A stretch of 64,000 nucleotides of DNA from an uncultured Paracoccaceae bacterium (GTDB lineage Bacteria; Pseudomonadota; Alphaproteobacteria; Rhodobacterales; Rhodobacteraceae). The position numbers were made by a program, and so were the translations under genes. Every line of letters begins with the position of its first letter. Positions within the stretch are counted from its first letter, which is position 1. The DNA is taken from NCBI GenBank assembly GCA_947501555.1, contig CANMWG010000002.1, forward strand, positions 258,224-322,223, in the 5' to 3' direction. A model generated the notes under the pieces. It did not search any database and had not been told where the DNA came from. It saw only the letters and a program-made list of their open reading frames with translations. Shown here one piece after another: positions 1 to 11,389 of this stretch.

Positions 1-342
1 TGCTTGCTGCTGGATCAGCTCATCGGGGCCTGCTGCCCGGTAACACAATAAATCGCTGTCTCCGTATTCCGCCAATAACGCGACCACCTCCGCGCGCTGC
101 GCACAGACCTTGTCTATGGCGGCATTTGCACCACGGGTGACAGGCATAGTGCCGGGGTCCAACACATCTTCCTGTGCGTCCCATTCAAGGGCGATGGCTT
201 CCGCCATGGGCATCGTCGGGACAGTCAAATTTGCCTTCGCGGGGGTTTTGACCGTCCGCCCATCCAGCAAAACCGTAAAACCACCCTCACACGGCGCGGC
301 GGCCGCCGTTTTCCAGAACCGCTTTGGTTTCCAATCGCTCAT
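1..342 (-). CDS. ATP12-like F1-ATPase assembly chaperone, N-terminal part (runs off window)
   Basis: Minus-strand reading from the ATG at 342 gives MSDWKPKRFWKTAAAAPCEGGFTVLLDGRTVKTPAKANLTVPTMPMAEAIALEWDAQ..., the typical ATP12 N-terminus; incomplete at the window edge. Confidence 0.8.
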   Translation of the reverse strand, partial: MSDWKPKRFWKTAAAAPCEGGFTVLLDGRTVKTPAKANLTVPTMPMAEAIALEWDAQEDVLDPGTMPVTRGANAAIDKVCAQRAEVVALLAEYGDSDLLCYRAAGPDELIQQQA

Positions 343-1010
343 GAGGTCTGTCCCATCAAATCATCTACGGCCGCGGGCAGTTCCGCAAAATCCTGGATCA
401 AAGCATCCGGCAAAAGCACGTCAGCAGGGTGATAGCCCCAGGAAACGCCAATCTTCTTGATTCCAGCCGCACGGGCCATATCCATATCGAAGGTCGTATC
501 GCCAATCATCACCGCAGCCTCCGGCACCACACCGGTCTCAGCCATCGCCGTCAAAATCATCGACGGGTGCGGCTTTGAGGGATGATGATCCGCCACCTGC
601 TCACTATGAAATATCCCTGTCAGACCATGACGCTCCAGCACCTTATCCAGGCCGCGCCGGGATTTGCCCGTCGCAACAGCCAGGAACGTGTGGTCCTGCG
701 CGCGAAACGCATCCAAGGCCGCTCGCGCGCCGGGATAGAGCGGGCCCATCTCTTTGTTTTGGGTCCGCAGGCTGGCAAAAGCGTCTTTGTAGGCATCAAC
801 CAAGCGGGCACGCCCGTCGGGCGACTGGTCGGGACATAAGCGCGCAAACGCGACATCCAACGACAGACCAACAATCGATAATACTGCATCACGGGCCGGC
901 ATGGGCAGGCCTTCTGCAGCAAAAGCATGGGTCATGGCGGCCAAAATCTCGGCCTGACTATCGACCAGCGTGCCGTCCACATCGAATATCACAAGGCGCA
1001 GATCAGGCAT
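339..1010 (-). CDS. HAD-superfamily hydrolase (phosphoglycolate phosphatase-like)
   Basis: MPDLRLVIFDVDGTLVDSQ motif I and MIGDTTFDMDMARAAG motif III; internal ATG at 1010 preferred over the ORF start. Confidence 0.85.
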   Translation of the reverse strand: MPDLRLVIFDVDGTLVDSQAEILAAMTHAFAAEGLPMPARDAVLSIVGLSLDVAFARLCPDQSPDGRARLVDAYKDAFASLRTQNKEMGPLYPGARAALDAFRAQDHTFLAVATGKSRRGLDKVLERHGLTGIFHSEQVADHHPSKPHPSMILTAMAETGVVPEAAVMIGDTTFDMDMARAAGIKKIGVSWGYHPADVLLPDALIQDFAELPAAVDDLMGQTS

Positions 1011-2058
1011 CGGGCATATTAAACGGATCAACGGGGGCGTGGCCCACAACCCAGCCCACAAAGTCCCAAGTGTTCTGCATGTGATCAGGCAGCGGCGCGG
1101 TCAAATGCAACTGCGCACCGGTCGCGGGATGCTCGATGGTCAGACTGCGCGCATGCAGATGCATCTTGCGGCCAATCTCAGAGCCCATACCAGCACCCCA
1201 GCCATCGCCAAGGTTCTCTTGGCCCGAGCCACCGTATTTGCCATCGCCAATAATCGGATGGCCAATCTCGGCCATATGGGCGCGCAGCTGATGGGTGCGG
1301 CCCGTGATCGGGACCAGCGCACACCAGGCGGCACGGCTGGCCAGCGTATCCATCACCGCATAATCACTGGTGGCACGTTTGGCGCCTTCGACACTTTCGA
1401 CATCACGCGGATGCACACAACGCATCTTCTCACTCTCACCGCCACGACCATGACCGGGGGCCTTGACCAAGCCATATTTGATCGTACCTGCACGCGGGTG
1501 GGGTACGCCAGCAACAGCAGCCCAATAAATCTTGCGGGTTTCGCGGTGCTTGAGGTTCTCAGTCAACTGCTTGGCCATCATCCGGGTGCGGGCCAGCAAC
1601 AATACACCAGACGTATCCTTATCCAAACGATGCACCAGCCGGGGCTTCTCGGGATAGTCAAAAGTCAGGGCCTCAGCCATAGCATCCACATGACGGGTGG
1701 TATTGGTCCCACCTTGGGTGGCCAAACCATGGGGCTTGTTGATCGCAATGATATGGTCGTCCTTATAAATCACGCAGGACTGGATCAGCTTGGCATCGGC
1801 CTTGGTCACACCATGCTTGGCCAAAGCACGGGCATTTTCCACCTCTTCCTCTGTGGGTAGCGGCGGAATGCGGACCTTCTGACCAACCTCAAGACGGCTA
1901 TTCGATTTCACCCGGCCACCATCGACACGCAACTCACCCTTGCGGCACATCTTTTCGATACGGCCTTGGGTCAAATGGGGGAACAGGCGGCGCAGATACC
2001 GGTCCACGCGTTGATCACCATCATCCGGGCCGATCACCCGCGTTTGTACGCCACTCAT
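1003..2058 (-). CDS. RluA-family 23S rRNA pseudouridine synthase
   Basis: S4-like N-terminus plus PRLVHRLDKDTSGVLLLART motif; start at 2058 overlaps the crcB stop. Confidence 0.88.
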   Translation of the reverse strand: MSGVQTRVIGPDDGDQRVDRYLRRLFPHLTQGRIEKMCRKGELRVDGGRVKSNSRLEVGQKVRIPPLPTEEEVENARALAKHGVTKADAKLIQSCVIYKDDHIIAINKPHGLATQGGTNTTRHVDAMAEALTFDYPEKPRLVHRLDKDTSGVLLLARTRMMAKQLTENLKHRETRKIYWAAVAGVPHPRAGTIKYGLVKAPGHGRGGESEKMRCVHPRDVESVEGAKRATSDYAVMDTLASRAAWCALVPITGRTHQLRAHMAEIGHPIIGDGKYGGSGQENLGDGWGAGMGSEIGRKMHLHARSLTIEHPATGAQLHLTAPLPDHMQNTWDFVGWVVGHAPVDPFNMPDA

Positions 2059-2405
2059 AGGGCACCCTTTGCAATCCACAGGCCGATGGCACAGGCCAGC
2101 AGCGATAATAGAACCGAGCCCATAACATATCCACCCGCCGCCGCCAGCCTTCCGGCCTCAACAAGACGCAAGGTATCGAGGGAAAACGCACTAAACGTGG
2201 TGAAGCCGCCCAAAAAGCCGGTCATGACCAGCGGAAGCCAAGCCTGCAGGCCCTTCGCATTGAATAGGGCCCAGACAACACCAATGATCAACGACCCGAT
2301 TACATTCACGGTCAATGTGCCCAGTGGGAACACAACAGCCAGCCCCACAAGATAGCGCAGCACAGCACCCATGGCGCCACCCAGCGCCACCGCAATTATT
2401 GTCAT
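2055..2405 (-). CDS. crcB: CrcB-family fluoride exporter
   Basis: GGAMGAVLRYLVG and TGFLGGFTTFSAFSLDT motifs. Confidence 0.9.
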   Translation of the reverse strand: MTIIAVALGGAMGAVLRYLVGLAVVFPLGTLTVNVIGSLIIGVVWALFNAKGLQAWLPLVMTGFLGGFTTFSAFSLDTLRLVEAGRLAAAGGYVMGSVLLSLLACAIGLWIAKGAL

Positions 2406-3709
2406 GACTTAGCCCTCTTGGCACGCAGACCCGCAAAGAAGTCGACGCGTTTTTTCAAATCCCGCTCAAACCCACGATCAACCGGCATATAGTAGACACC
2501 GCGTTTCATACCATCAGGGAAGTAATTCGCGCCTGAAAATCCATCCTCAGCATCATGGTCATAGGCATAGCCAGCACCAAAGCCCTGTTCCTTCATTAAC
2601 GTCGTGGGAGCGTTCAAAATATGGTTGGGGGGTGGTTCGGATCCCGTCTGTTTGGCCGCATTCACAGCGGCCTTATAGGCCACATAGGCGGCATTCGATT
2701 TCGGGGCCAAAGCCAAATAGGTCACCGCCTGCGCCAAGGCCAATTCACCCTCAGGCGAGCCCAACCGTTCATATGTCTCCCAAGACTGCAAGCACACGGC
2801 CTGCGCCTGCGGATCAGCCAGGCCAATATCCTCAACCGCCATACGTGTGATGCGACGGGCCAAATAGCGCGGGTCCTCACCTCCCGCCAACATACGTGCA
2901 AACCAATAAAGGGCAGCATCCGGATCCGATCCACGCACGGACTTATGCAAAGCGCTGATCAGATTGTAGTGCTCATCACCCGACTTGTCGTATTTCACCG
3001 CCCGCTTCATCAAACGCTTGGTCAAATCATCAGTGGTCAGCTTTGCGTCGGTTTTCCACGCGGCTACTTGCTCAATCAGGTTCAACAACGCACGGCCATC
3101 ACCATCGGCCATCTGCAACAAAGCCTCGCGGGCATGACCATCCAACGGCAAGGCGCGGTCCAATTCCTTCTCAGCGCGCTGCGCCAACAGCTCAAGGTCC
3201 TTCAAATCCAACCGGGTCAGAATAAACACCTGACTTCGGCTGAGCACCGCGGCATTCAACTCAAAACTCGGGTTCTCAGTCGTGGCACCGACCAACAGAA
3301 TGGTGCCATCCTCCATATATGGCAGAAATCCATCCTGCTGAGCCTTATTGAAACGGTGGATTTCATCCACAAACAGCAACGTGCCTTTACCGTTCTGACG
3401 ACGGATCTTGGCGGCCTCAAAGACCTTGCGCAATTCAGGAACGCCGGTGAAAATCGCACTAATCTGTACGAAATGCAGATCAGTCTCATCGGCCAGCAAG
3501 CGGGCAATCGTGGTCTTGCCCACGCCAGGCGGGCCCCAAAAGATCAGCGATGACAACGACCCAGACGCCAGCATCGTCCCCAAAGGAGCATCCGGTCCAA
3601 GGACCTGCTGTTGACCAATAACCTCTGCTAATGCAGCGGGACGCAACCTGTCGGCCAACGGGCGCGGGGCTGTCTCAGCGGGTGGGGTATTTGCAAACAG
3701 GTCGGCCAT
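2402..3709 (-). CDS. rarA: Replication-associated recombination protein A (AAA ATPase, RarA/MgsA)
   Basis: PLADRLRP...VIGQ, WGPPGVGKTTIARLLA Walker A, FVDEIHRFNKAQQD. Confidence 0.92.
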   Translation of the reverse strand: MADLFANTPPAETAPRPLADRLRPAALAEVIGQQQVLGPDAPLGTMLASGSLSSLIFWGPPGVGKTTIARLLADETDLHFVQISAIFTGVPELRKVFEAAKIRRQNGKGTLLFVDEIHRFNKAQQDGFLPYMEDGTILLVGATTENPSFELNAAVLSRSQVFILTRLDLKDLELLAQRAEKELDRALPLDGHAREALLQMADGDGRALLNLIEQVAAWKTDAKLTTDDLTKRLMKRAVKYDKSGDEHYNLISALHKSVRGSDPDAALYWFARMLAGGEDPRYLARRITRMAVEDIGLADPQAQAVCLQSWETYERLGSPEGELALAQAVTYLALAPKSNAAYVAYKAAVNAAKQTGSEPPPNHILNAPTTLMKEQGFGAGYAYDHDAEDGFSGANYFPDGMKRGVYYMPVDRGFERDLKKRVDFFAGLRAKRAKS

Positions 3710-3918
3710 AGTCAAAACAGATAGTTCGGGCCGCTGCGTGATTGCAAGACATCTCTATAACCATCAAGCGCGGGTCGCACCGGACAACGCCCAACCGCCT
3801 CAATTGCAGGCCATCCTGCGGCAAGATCACCGACTTGGTACGGCTCAATCGAATACAATCTTGAAAACAGGGTAAGACTGCGTAAAGACAAAGTGACACA
3901 TTCAAAAGGAATGCAGCC

Positions 3919-4197
3919 ATGACCGATGCGGCAATCATCGCCACGACACTGAAAACGATCCGAAAAGCCCGCAAGCTGGGGCGGCCGCGTCTGGCGCGAA
4001 TGGCCGGGCTGAGCGAACGTCAGCTGTCCAAACTAGAAGGGGCAGCACGGACCCACCCGTTAAAAGCCGATGCGATCACGCGGCTGGCAACAGCGCTCGG
4101 CGTGCCAGAGGCGGTGCTGACCGGTGACATGGCCGTGTCCGAAACTGATTTGACGCCAATGGCAGAGACAAAATGCACCACAGGCTGCTGCGGTTAA
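3919..4197 (+). CDS. Small XRE-type helix-turn-helix protein with Cys-rich C-terminus
   Basis: RPRLARMAGLSERQLSKLEGAARTHPLKADAITRLATALGV is HTH-like; ends KCTTGCCG. Confidence 0.75.
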   Translation: MTDAAIIATTLKTIRKARKLGRPRLARMAGLSERQLSKLEGAARTHPLKADAITRLATALGVPEAVLTGDMAVSETDLTPMAETKCTTGCCG

Positions 4198-4690
4198 CGG
4201 ACGTAACGCCCCCTTAGGGCTTCTAAAAACGGATGGCTTTGCCCCTAAATCCGGCGAACATCATTGGCGACGGATTTTCTTTCGATATGATCCAAATGCT
4301 TTAGCGCGCGGGTCCGATTATCTGTTTTACGCAAAGCCGTTTGATAGGCCATAAGAACAAATTGCGCATTCCAAGGCAGCATAGCTGACGCAGCCTACTC
4401 TCGCAGCTCGTCCGGTCCACTGTCATAGGCTGCCATCGGATCGGCATTTCGGTGCCTGTTGCGCGAACATGTCTTACCGCAATACCCGGTCTGATGACAA
4501 AAAGAAGAGCGCGGGCGGCCCGACGCGACAAAGGCAGCTTTCTGCTGACCCACAGGTGGGCATACAAAAACGTTCGCCAGAGCAAACAGAACAATATATC
4601 GATATTCCGTTGTTTCCCAAGCGCCGCGGATTCGCGCTGATTTCTGTTTCAGTCTTTCCATTTCATCATCACACAAGAAAGCAAGGCGAC

Positions 4691-5452
4691 ATGCGTCAAT
4701 TTATCAAAATCATCGGAGCGCTCATCATGACGGCTACCCCTGTTGCATCGCAAACCTGCACCGAACTGTGCGATCCAGATTGGTGGGAAACCGCGTCAAA
4801 TGCGAACATCGTACAGATGATTGCGCAATCTGACGTCAATGGACGCGACGAATACGAGGAACTCACACCACTTTCGACGGTCGCTGTTTATGGGAACGCG
4901 GCGCTAATCAAGCTTTTGCTAGACGCTGGGGCGAATGTGGACATGGTCGCGAATGCGTACAATGGAACCACGGCGCTACACGACGCCGCGCTTTGGGCCG
5001 AAACGCCAGACACGCTTTCGGCGCTGATCAACGCTGGCGCCGACGTGAACGCACGCGATGGTGGTCAAGCGACGGCATTGATGCAGGCCGCAGCGCGGGC
5101 ACAAACCGGTTTTGTGGCGCCTCTTTTGGAGGCGGGCGCTGATATCGAACTGCAAGACGAATACGGCTACACCGCGTTGCTGAACGGGGCCGTCGCAGTG
5201 GGCAGCGCATCCGCCAACCTTGTCGCACTGCTGAACGCAGGCGCCAACGTGAATGTACAAAATGAGGATGGAAAAACGCCGCTGATCGCAGCCTATTCCC
5301 GTCCAGATATAGTGATATTGCTATTGGATGCCGGGGCGAACCCCATGCTGCAGGATCGCTATGGAAAGACAGCCTATGACTGGGCCAAGGATTTTGAACC
5401 GCTGGCCGGATCTGAGGCCTTGTCACGGCTAAGGGCTGCAACAACGCCTTAG
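4691..5452 (+). CDS. Secreted ankyrin-repeat protein
   Basis: Signal peptide MRQFIKIIGALIMTATPVASQ followed by repeats of the type GNAALIKLLLDAGANVDMVA / TPDTLSALINAGADVNARDGGQATALMQAA. Confidence 0.85.
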   Translation: MRQFIKIIGALIMTATPVASQTCTELCDPDWWETASNANIVQMIAQSDVNGRDEYEELTPLSTVAVYGNAALIKLLLDAGANVDMVANAYNGTTALHDAALWAETPDTLSALINAGADVNARDGGQATALMQAAARAQTGFVAPLLEAGADIELQDEYGYTALLNGAVAVGSASANLVALLNAGANVNVQNEDGKTPLIAAYSRPDIVILLLDAGANPMLQDRYGKTAYDWAKDFEPLAGSEALSRLRAATTP

Positions 5453-5485
5453 AAGGCAACGCTCCAAAGATAGGTCATTGATCAC

Positions 5486-5519
5486 AAAAAAGCCCCGCAT
5501 GCGTAAACATGCGAGGCTT
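5486..5519 (-). terminator. Rho-independent terminator after rplQ
   Basis: aaaaaagccccgcatgcgtaaacatgcgaggctt; hairpin with T-run on the minus strand. Confidence 0.75.
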
Positions 5520-5539
5520 CAGAATTCTATGCGGTCAGC

Positions 5540-5962
5540 TTATTCCGCGTCAGCCGCTTCATACTCAGCCAAACGGGCCTTGTCAGCAGAACCTTTGGCA
5601 TCCACATCGCGGTCGACGAATTCGATGATCGCCATTGGGGCCATATCGCCATAGCGGAAACCGGCTTTCATGATACGGATATAGCCGCCCTGACGGTCCT
5701 TGTAGCGTGGGCCCAGAACTTCAAACAGCTTGGCTGTGTGCATTTCCTGCTTCAGCTGGGCGTTGGCCTGACGACGGGCGTGCAGATCGCCGCGTTTGCC
5801 AAGTGTGACCAGCTTTTCAACCACACGGCGCAATTCTTTCGCCTTGGGCAATGTTGTTTTGATTTGCTCATGCTCGATGAGCGAGCCTGCCATATTCGCG
5901 AACAGCGCCTTGCGGTGTTCATGTGTACGGTTCAGGCGGCGGTAACCACGTGCGTGACGCAT
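5540..5962 (-). CDS. rplQ: 50S ribosomal protein L17
   Basis: [29 protein letters not shown]. Confidence 0.98.
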   Translation of the reverse strand: MRHARGYRRLNRTHEHRKALFANMAGSLIEHEQIKTTLPKAKELRRVVEKLVTLGKRGDLHARRQANAQLKQEMHTAKLFEVLGPRYKDRQGGYIRIMKAGFRYGDMAPMAIIEFVDRDVDAKGSADKARLAEYEAADAE

Positions 5963-6068
5963 TTAAGTATCTCCTAGTGCTTTATACTTTGTCCAACGGT
6001 CTGATGCGTGCCAGCCGTATTTTTGGGGCGGTATTGCCCAAGGTTTTCCCCGCCAGTGCGGGCATTTT

Positions 6069-6094
6069 GTAAGATGGGTTTAAACCCATCTTAC
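6069..6094. repeat. 26-bp perfect palindrome GTAAGATGGGTTTAAACCCATCTTAC (copy 1), after rpoA
   Basis: Read directly; same sequence recurs at 13584-13609. Confidence 0.95.
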
Positions 6095-6098
6095 GTTA

Positions 6099-7112
6099 TC
6101 AAAACTGATCTTCAAACTTCTTGGCCAGATCTTCGATATTGTCCGGCGGCCAGTCCTCGACGTCCATGCCAAGGTGCAGACCCATGCCTGACAGCACTTC
6201 CTTGATCTCGTTCAAAGACTTGCGGCCAAAGTTTGGTGTGCGCAGCATTTCGGCTTCGGTTTTCTGGATCAGATCGCCAATATACACGATATTGTCGTTC
6301 TTCAGGCAGTTTGCAGAGCGAACAGACAGCTCCAGCTCGTCCACTTTCTTCAGCAGAAGTGGGTTGAACTCAAGACCGTCATCATCCGCACCAGCAGTCG
6401 CTGATTCAGGCTCATCGAAGTTGACGAAGATGGACAGCTGATCCTGCAGAATGCGGGCGGCATAAGCGACTGCATCATCAGGGGTCAGTGACCCATCCGT
6501 TTCAACCTTCATGGTCAGCTTGTCATAATCCAACACCTGACCTTCACGGGTCGGCTGCACGTCATAGCTGACTTTCTTGACCGGCGAGTAGATCGCATCG
6601 ATCGACATCATGCCAATCGGCGCATCTTCCGGCTTGTTCTTGTCTGCAGAGACGTAGCCTTTGCCCGTGTTGACGGTCAGCTCCATATACAGATCAGCGC
6701 CATCATCGAGGTGACAGATCACGTGATCCTTATTCAGGATCTCGATGCCTGCGGTCTCGCTGATATCTGCGGCAGTGACGACGCCAGGACCCTTGGCTTG
6801 AACGGACAAACGCTTTGGCCCTTCAACTTCCATACGGATCGCGACACCTTTTAAGTTCAGCACGATGTCGGTGACGTCTTCACGCACACCAGACACGGAT
6901 GAAAACTCATGCAGAACGTTATCAATCTGCACAGCAGTAATGGCGGCACCTTGCAGTGACGACATTAGAATGCGGCGCAATGCGTTGCCCAAAGTCAGAC
7001 CAAAACCACGCTCAAGCGGTTCAGCAACGACTGTTGCCTGACGCATAGGGTCGTTGCCCGGTTTCACTTCCAATTGAGTTGGTTTGATCAACTCAGCCCA
7101 GTTTTTGTGGAT
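6099..7112 (-). CDS. rpoA: DNA-directed RNA polymerase subunit alpha
   Basis: [17 protein letters not shown]...[22 protein letters not shown]. Confidence 0.98.
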   Translation of the reverse strand: MHKNWAELIKPTQLEVKPGNDPMRQATVVAEPLERGFGLTLGNALRRILMSSLQGAAITAVQIDNVLHEFSSVSGVREDVTDIVLNLKGVAIRMEVEGPKRLSVQAKGPGVVTAADISETAGIEILNKDHVICHLDDGADLYMELTVNTGKGYVSADKNKPEDAPIGMMSIDAIYSPVKKVSYDVQPTREGQVLDYDKLTMKVETDGSLTPDDAVAYAARILQDQLSIFVNFDEPESATAGADDDGLEFNPLLLKKVDELELSVRSANCLKNDNIVYIGDLIQKTEAEMLRTPNFGRKSLNEIKEVLSGMGLHLGMDVEDWPPDNIEDLAKKFEDQF

Positions 7113-7224
7113 CATATGTCCCTCCATACCAGTCTGCCTTCATGTCCAAAAAGGCAAACGCCCGAGGTTAAAATGACGGATCGGGGCCACGTGAAAACAC
7201 GAGACCCCAAGGCGTTTCGAAAAT

Positions 7225-7614
7225 TTAGACGCGGCGACGCTTAGGAGGGCGGCAACCGTTGTGGGCCATTGGGGTCACGTCACGAATGGATGTGATGTTG
7301 AAACCAACAGCGGCCAGAGCGCGCAATGCACTTTCACGGCCAGAACCAGGGCCCTGCACTTCGACTTCCAGTGTCTTCACACCGTGGTCTTGTGCTTTCT
7401 TGCCCGCATCTTCTGCAGCCATCTGGGCCGCATAAGGTGTGGACTTCCGAGAGCCCTTGAAACCCATTGTGCCAGCAGACGACCAAGAGATCGCGTTGCC
7501 CTGCACGTCAGAGATCAGGATTTTTGTGTTGTTGAAAGAAGAGTTCACATGCGCCACACCAGCGGCGATGTTCTTAGAGACCTTCTTTTTGGTGCGTTTA
7601 GGATCGCGTGCCAT
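7225..7614 (-). CDS. rpsK: 30S ribosomal protein S11
   Basis: [23 protein letters not shown]...[11 protein letters not shown]. Confidence 0.98.
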   Translation of the reverse strand: MARDPKRTKKKVSKNIAAGVAHVNSSFNNTKILISDVQGNAISWSSAGTMGFKGSRKSTPYAAQMAAEDAGKKAQDHGVKTLEVEVQGPGSGRESALRALAAVGFNITSIRDVTPMAHNGCRPPKRRRV

Positions 7615-7626
7615 CTGTCAGCCTCC

Positions 7627-7995
7627 TTATTTCTTCTTACCAGCAATGGCCTTTGCAGGGCCCTTGCGTGTACGTGCATTGGTGGATGTCCGCTGCCCGC
7701 GCACAGGCAGGTTACGACGGTGGCGCAGGCCACGGTAGCAACCAAGGTCCATCAGGCGCTTGACGTTCATTGTGACTTCACGGCGCAAATCACCCTCAAC
7801 AGTGAGGTTCGCGTCGATATATTCACGAATAGACAAGACTTCTGCGTCAGACAGTTCGTTGACGCGGCGCGCGCGGTCGATCTTTACCGCTTCGCAGATT
7901 TCTTCGGCTTTGGTGTTCCCAATTCCGGTAATATAGGTCAGGGCGATTGGTACCCGCTTAGCGCTGGGTATGTTTACGCCGGCAATACGTGCCAC
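7627..7995 (-). CDS. rpsM: 30S ribosomal protein S13 (GTG start)
   Basis: (V)[25 protein letters not shown]; the GTG at 7995 gives the expected N-terminus and a 122-aa product. Confidence 0.95.
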   Translation of the reverse strand: MARIAGVNIPSAKRVPIALTYITGIGNTKAEEICEAVKIDRARRVNELSDAEVLSIREYIDANLTVEGDLRREVTMNVKRLMDLGCYRGLRHRRNLPVRGQRTSTNARTRKGPAKAIAGKKK

Positions 7996-8199
7996 GTGTG
8001 CAATTCCTTTTCGTTGCGGGTCCGTCGTTCCAGACCCTTTTTTCACAACGGAAGCCCGGACCTTAATGGGCGCCGGGCTGCGTCATATCAGGTGTTCAAT
8101 GATGTCGGGGGGCGACCCCTATACCAAAGATTGATTCTCGTTCGAGATGGCGTTGTTTAGGGGGCATTTGATACATCGTCAATACACCCCAGGAGCAGC

Positions 8200-8250
8200 G
8201 AAGGATTTTCTGGAAAATCCTTCTGGTCCTCCCGATTTTCTAGAAAATCG
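8200..8250. repeat. Tandem pair of palindromes (gaaggattttctggaaaatccttc + cgattttctagaaaatcg) after adk
   Basis: Read directly; same architecture at 46170-46222. Confidence 0.9.
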
Positions 8251-8255
8251 TGAGC

Positions 8256-8900
8256 TCAGCGCAAGGCCTTCGCGATACTCGCAGCAACCTCATCCATGTT
8301 CGCCAGCCCATCAACCGCCTTCAGATCACCCTTAGCGTAATAATACCCAACCAATGGGCTCGTCTGCTTGTAGTAAGCGAACAAGCGGGTACGGAGACTT
8401 TCTTCATTATCGTCCGGGCGACGGATGATATCATCACTGCCGCAGTTTACACATTTGCCATCTGCAGGGATCGGTTTGGTAATATCGTTATATACCTCGC
8501 CACAGGCCTTGCAGGATGACCTGGCCGTTATGCGGCCAACAAGGGCATCGTCATCCACTTGCATCTCGATCACGGCATCAAGGTTCTCACCCATATCGAT
8601 CAGCAAACGACCCAATGCTTCGGCTTGGGCCAAGGTGCGGGGAAAACCGTCGAAGATATATCCACCGGCGCCGTTATCCTGCTCAAGCTGTTCACGAATG
8701 ATACCGATCACGACGTCATCCGAGACGAGATCGCCGCGATCCATGATCTCACCGGCCTTCTTACCCATTTCGGTGCCATTGCGGCGCGCTTCGCGCAGCA
8801 TGTCACCGGTGCTCAGCTGCACCATGTTGCGTTCTTCGACAAGTTTACGTGCTTGTGTTCCCTTGCCCGCCCCCGGCGGTCCCAGCAGAATGATGTTCAT
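8256..8900 (-). CDS. adk: Adenylate kinase
   Basis: [17 protein letters not shown]...[15 protein letters not shown]. Confidence 0.97.
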   Translation of the reverse strand: MNIILLGPPGAGKGTQARKLVEERNMVQLSTGDMLREARRNGTEMGKKAGEIMDRGDLVSDDVVIGIIREQLEQDNGAGGYIFDGFPRTLAQAEALGRLLIDMGENLDAVIEMQVDDDALVGRITARSSCKACGEVYNDITKPIPADGKCVNCGSDDIIRRPDDNEESLRTRLFAYYKQTSPLVGYYYAKGDLKAVDGLANMDEVAASIAKALR

Positions 8901-10258
8901 TTACGAGCAGGCCCTTTACGTTTGTTCGCGCTACGCTTGCCACGCAATTGAGACTTCTCAATCAGGCCTTCGTATTGATGTGCCACCAGATGAGACTGGA
9001 TTTGTTGGATGGTGTCCATACCCACAGATACAATAATCAAAATCGATGTCCCACCAAAGTAGAACGGAATGGACAGCTCAGCACGGATAATCTCGGGCAA
9101 CAGGGCGACAAGGGCCAGATAGCCAGACCCCAGAACCAGAATGCGGGTGACAACATAATCCAGGTATTCTTCGGTTTTCTTACCAGGGCGAATACCAGGT
9201 ACAAAACCATTCTGGTTCTTGAGGTTCTCGGCCACGTCTTCGGTCTTAAAGGCAACCTCACGGGTGTAGAAATACGTGAAGAAAATGATCATGCCGCCAA
9301 AGAAGATCAGGTAAAGCGGCTGACCGGGGCCAAACAGGGCCAGAATAGTCGACATAACCGGGCCAGAAGTGCCACCGCTAAACGTGCTGATCGTTGTTGG
9401 CAGAAGCAACAGAGCCGAAGCAAAGATCGCTGGGATCACACCGGCAGGGTTCACTTTGATCGGCAAATGACTGGTTGAGCCGTCATAGACCTTCATGCCG
9501 CGTTGCTGGCGAGGGTACTGAATATGGATCTTACGAAGCGACCGCTCCATGAAGACCACAAAGGTCAGCACAACAGCAAGCATGATGATGATCCCAACCA
9601 CGACAGCAGGACTGATGGCACCAGACCGGCCCTGGCTCAGGAATTGGGCCATCGCGGCGGGGATTTCAGCGATGATGCCAACGAAGATGATCAGCGAGAT
9701 ACCATTCCCGATACCCCGGGCGGTGATCTGCTCACCCAACCACATCAGGAACATGCAGCCGCCCACAATGGTGATGACGGTGGATGCTTGGAAAAACAGG
9801 CCTGGATCAGCGGCAAGACCACCGGCCTCAAGACTGACAGCCAAACCATAGGCTTGCGCTGTAGCAAGGACGACAGTCCCATAGCGCGTGTATTGGTTCA
9901 TCTTGCGACGCCCCTGCTCACCCTCTTTCTTGAGGTTCTTCAGCGGCTCATACATCGAGCCCAGCAACTGCATCACAATAGAGGCCGAGATGTAGGGCAT
10001 AATTCCGAGCGTAAAGATCGCCATACGGGACAAGGCACCGCCGGTGAACATGGACAGAATGCCGCCAATACCGGCCTGCGCATCTTCCATGAACTGCTGC
10101 AGGGCAAGCGCATCGATACCGGGAACCGGGATGAATGTGCCAAGACGGTAGATGATCAGCAAACCGATCGTAAACAGGATGCGCTGCCGAAGTTCAGTTG
10201 CTTTGCCGAAGGCGCTCCAACTGACGTTGGCTGCCATTTGCTCTGCTGCAGAAGCCAT
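8897..10258 (-). CDS. secY: Preprotein translocase subunit SecY
   Basis: Multi-[38 protein letters not shown]. Confidence 0.97.
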   Translation of the reverse strand: MASAAEQMAANVSWSAFGKATELRQRILFTIGLLIIYRLGTFIPVPGIDALALQQFMEDAQAGIGGILSMFTGGALSRMAIFTLGIMPYISASIVMQLLGSMYEPLKNLKKEGEQGRRKMNQYTRYGTVVLATAQAYGLAVSLEAGGLAADPGLFFQASTVITIVGGCMFLMWLGEQITARGIGNGISLIIFVGIIAEIPAAMAQFLSQGRSGAISPAVVVGIIIMLAVVLTFVVFMERSLRKIHIQYPRQQRGMKVYDGSTSHLPIKVNPAGVIPAIFASALLLLPTTISTFSGGTSGPVMSTILALFGPGQPLYLIFFGGMIIFFTYFYTREVAFKTEDVAENLKNQNGFVPGIRPGKKTEEYLDYVVTRILVLGSGYLALVALLPEIIRAELSIPFYFGGTSILIIVSVGMDTIQQIQSHLVAHQYEGLIEKSQLRGKRSANKRKGPARK

Positions 10259-10363
10259 ATGGGTCTCTTTTCATGCTAAACGCCGCGACACCGTTTCCCG
10301 GTGCGCGGCGTTTGGGAAAACTCGAGAAGGTATGTAAGCGACGGTTGCGCCGCTCACAAGGTC

Positions 10364-10837
10364 TTACTCAGCCGCTGCCGGTGTTGTGACGGTCAGTGAA
10401 CCGCCAGCTTTTGCGACAGCGTCGATGGCACCCTTGGATGCACCAGTGACCGTGATAGTGGCTTTGGCTTTGAAATCGCCTTTGGCCAGCACACGAATGC
10501 CGTCCTTTTTGCGACGCACCAGACCGGAGGCGATCAATGCATCCTCGGTGATGTCAGCTTTAGGATCGATCTTGCCTTCGTCGATAAATTTCTGGATCAG
10601 ACCCAGGTTCACAACGGAAAATGCCTTGCGGTTGGGCTTGCTAAAGCCACGCTTTGGCAGACGTTGGTACAAAGGCATCTGGCCGCCCTCGTAGCCACCA
10701 ATGGCTACACCGGAACGGGATTTTTGACCCTTGATACCACGGCCACCGGTCTTACCCATGCCCGAACCCGGACCACGGCCAATACGCTTCTTGCGCTGGG
10801 TGGCGCCTGGGTTGTCGGAAAGTTCATTCAGTTTCAT
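10364..10837 (-). CDS. rplO: 50S ribosomal protein L15
   Basis: [43 protein letters not shown]. Confidence 0.98.
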   Translation of the reverse strand: MKLNELSDNPGATQRKKRIGRGPGSGMGKTGGRGIKGQKSRSGVAIGGYEGGQMPLYQRLPKRGFSKPNRKAFSVVNLGLIQKFIDEGKIDPKADITEDALIASGLVRRKKDGIRVLAKGDFKAKATITVTGASKGAIDAVAKAGGSLTVTTPAAAE

Positions 10838-11095
10838 GTCGCTTCTCCTTTTGCCGGAATTGGCCCCCAGCGACGGGAGCGGCCAAACACGGCGTTACAT
10901 CTGAGTCGGATTTTTGGCGTCCGACTGGGGGCGTATAGACGGGACGCACAGTTCGGTCAAGAAGTGCAACTGATGGGAGGATAGACAGTTATATATGGTC
11001 ACCCGGTTTCTTGCCAATTTTTCGCATCAATCACAATTGCGGTTGGCATTGAGACCAAATCGATTCACAATTCAGCGATTGTAAGGGAGCCCCCA

Positions 11096-11389
11096 ATGAA
11101 ATCCGAACGTTTGCGTCAAATCGCAATGATGAAGCTTGGCGTCCGCCCTTCGGAAATGCCTCTGGACGACATGCTGGTCAGCACGCCTGGATTTTTCAAC
11201 AATAAGAACGCTGTAAATGCCGAAAACGGCATCGCTGATGTGTACGTCAAAGGTCCACTGTCGGGCCGGGTTTGCGGTATTTGGGCTGTTGATAGGGATA
11301 AATCGAATGTCAGTGACGCACGACATTTCGATGTCGATGGGGCTGTAATCAGAAGCTTTGACCACAAACTGGATCTAACCCTGTCATGA
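11096..11389 (+). CDS. Hypothetical 97-aa protein
   Basis: ORF stop overlaps the ATG of the downstream glycosyltransferase (ATGA at 11386-11389). Confidence 0.6.
   Translation: MKSERLRQIAMMKLGVRPSEMPLDDMLVSTPGFFNNKNAVNAENGIADVYVKGPLSGRVCGIWAVDRDKSNVSDARHFDVDGAVIRSFDHKLDLTLS

Noticed and set aside
6069-6094. 26-bp palindrome as a Rho-independent terminator
   Set aside because: Low-GC ends, no T-run on either strand, and genes of the same unit continue past it.
7261-8160. 299-aa plus-strand ORF antisense to rpsK and rpsM
   Set aside because: Overlaps two certain r-protein genes; no recognisable domain.
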